Shown: positions 5,229 through 5,270 of the stretch, one piece after another
Numbering within the stretch: the stretch's first letter is position 1
How the letters are laid out: each line of letters begins with the position of its first letter
The notes under the pieces: model-generated
Database searches by the model: none
The model's input: the letters and a program-made list of their open reading frames with translations, nothing else
What the model was told of the DNA's origin: nothing
Translations under genes and position numbers: made by a program
NCBI GenBank assembly: GCA_003156615.1
Contig: PMHI01000402.1
Coordinates: 1-5,270 of the forward strand
Source of the DNA: Acidobacteriaceae bacterium
GTDB taxonomy: Bacteria; Acidobacteriota; Terriglobia; Terriglobales; SbA1
Reading direction: 5' to 3'
Length of the DNA: 5,270 nucleotides

Positions 5229-5270
5229 ATGAAGTTTCTGAGGAGGAGCCCAAATTCATCCGGACCAAAC
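5229..5270 (+). other. Open frame running off the right edge
   Basis: ATG at 5229 follows the TAA at 5226 immediately and stays open for 14 codons to the window end. AGGAGG occurs at 5240-5245 inside it and could instead serve a start beyond the edge. Too little is visible to call a gene. Confidence 0.15.

Overview
The window looks like an accessory stretch of a moderately GC-rich soil bacterium, most likely an acidobacterium. This is an inference from protein style: a secreted repeat protein of the 'GIN..G.I.G.Y.D..G..HGF.R' type, a short secreted protein with a 'G.PYSA' segment, a Dps remnant, and a periplasmic-type PAP2 phosphatase. No rRNA, tRNA, CRISPR array, transposase or integrase is visible.

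Layout, left to right. Bases 1-405 hold no gene I can support, apart from a good ribosome-binding site just before 406. Bases 406-1538 encode a secreted protein of seven tandem ~49-residue repeats, probably a seven-bladed beta-propeller; a one-base deletion near 933/934 splits it into two frames. A small secreted protein of unknown function starts at 1621. Its reading frame runs into the 3' end of a convergent minus-strand gene (2739 to 1915). That gene encodes an unrecognised 274-residue protein with one glycine-rich membrane segment, a helical C-terminal half and six cysteines. Upstream of it on the same strand, an acidic, protein-like reading (2957 to 2793, perhaps from an ATG at 2998) looks like a second gene of the same cassette with a broken 5' end.

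Bases 3000-3426 are mostly non-coding and include a long, nearly perfect inverted repeat (3155-3202). At 3427-3697 a Dps-type (ferritin-like DNA-protection) gene survives only as a remnant. Its pieces lie in three frames and it lacks the helices that carry the ferroxidase residues. Bases 3698-4082 are intergenic with a perfect operator-like inverted repeat (3865-3881). Bases 4083-5078 encode the best-supported protein of the window, an intact exported or membrane PAP2-superfamily phosphatase with all three signature motifs. After it, a 49-codon protein-like reading without a start codon (to 5228) may be another gene remnant.

The genes do not form one pathway. The common theme is secreted or envelope proteins mixed with decaying genes. 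In three places (propeller gene, Dps remnant twice, minus-strand upstream ORF once) the reading is restored by a shift of the same sign, equivalent to one missing base. That suggests either systematic base-calling deletions or real gene decay in a relaxed region.
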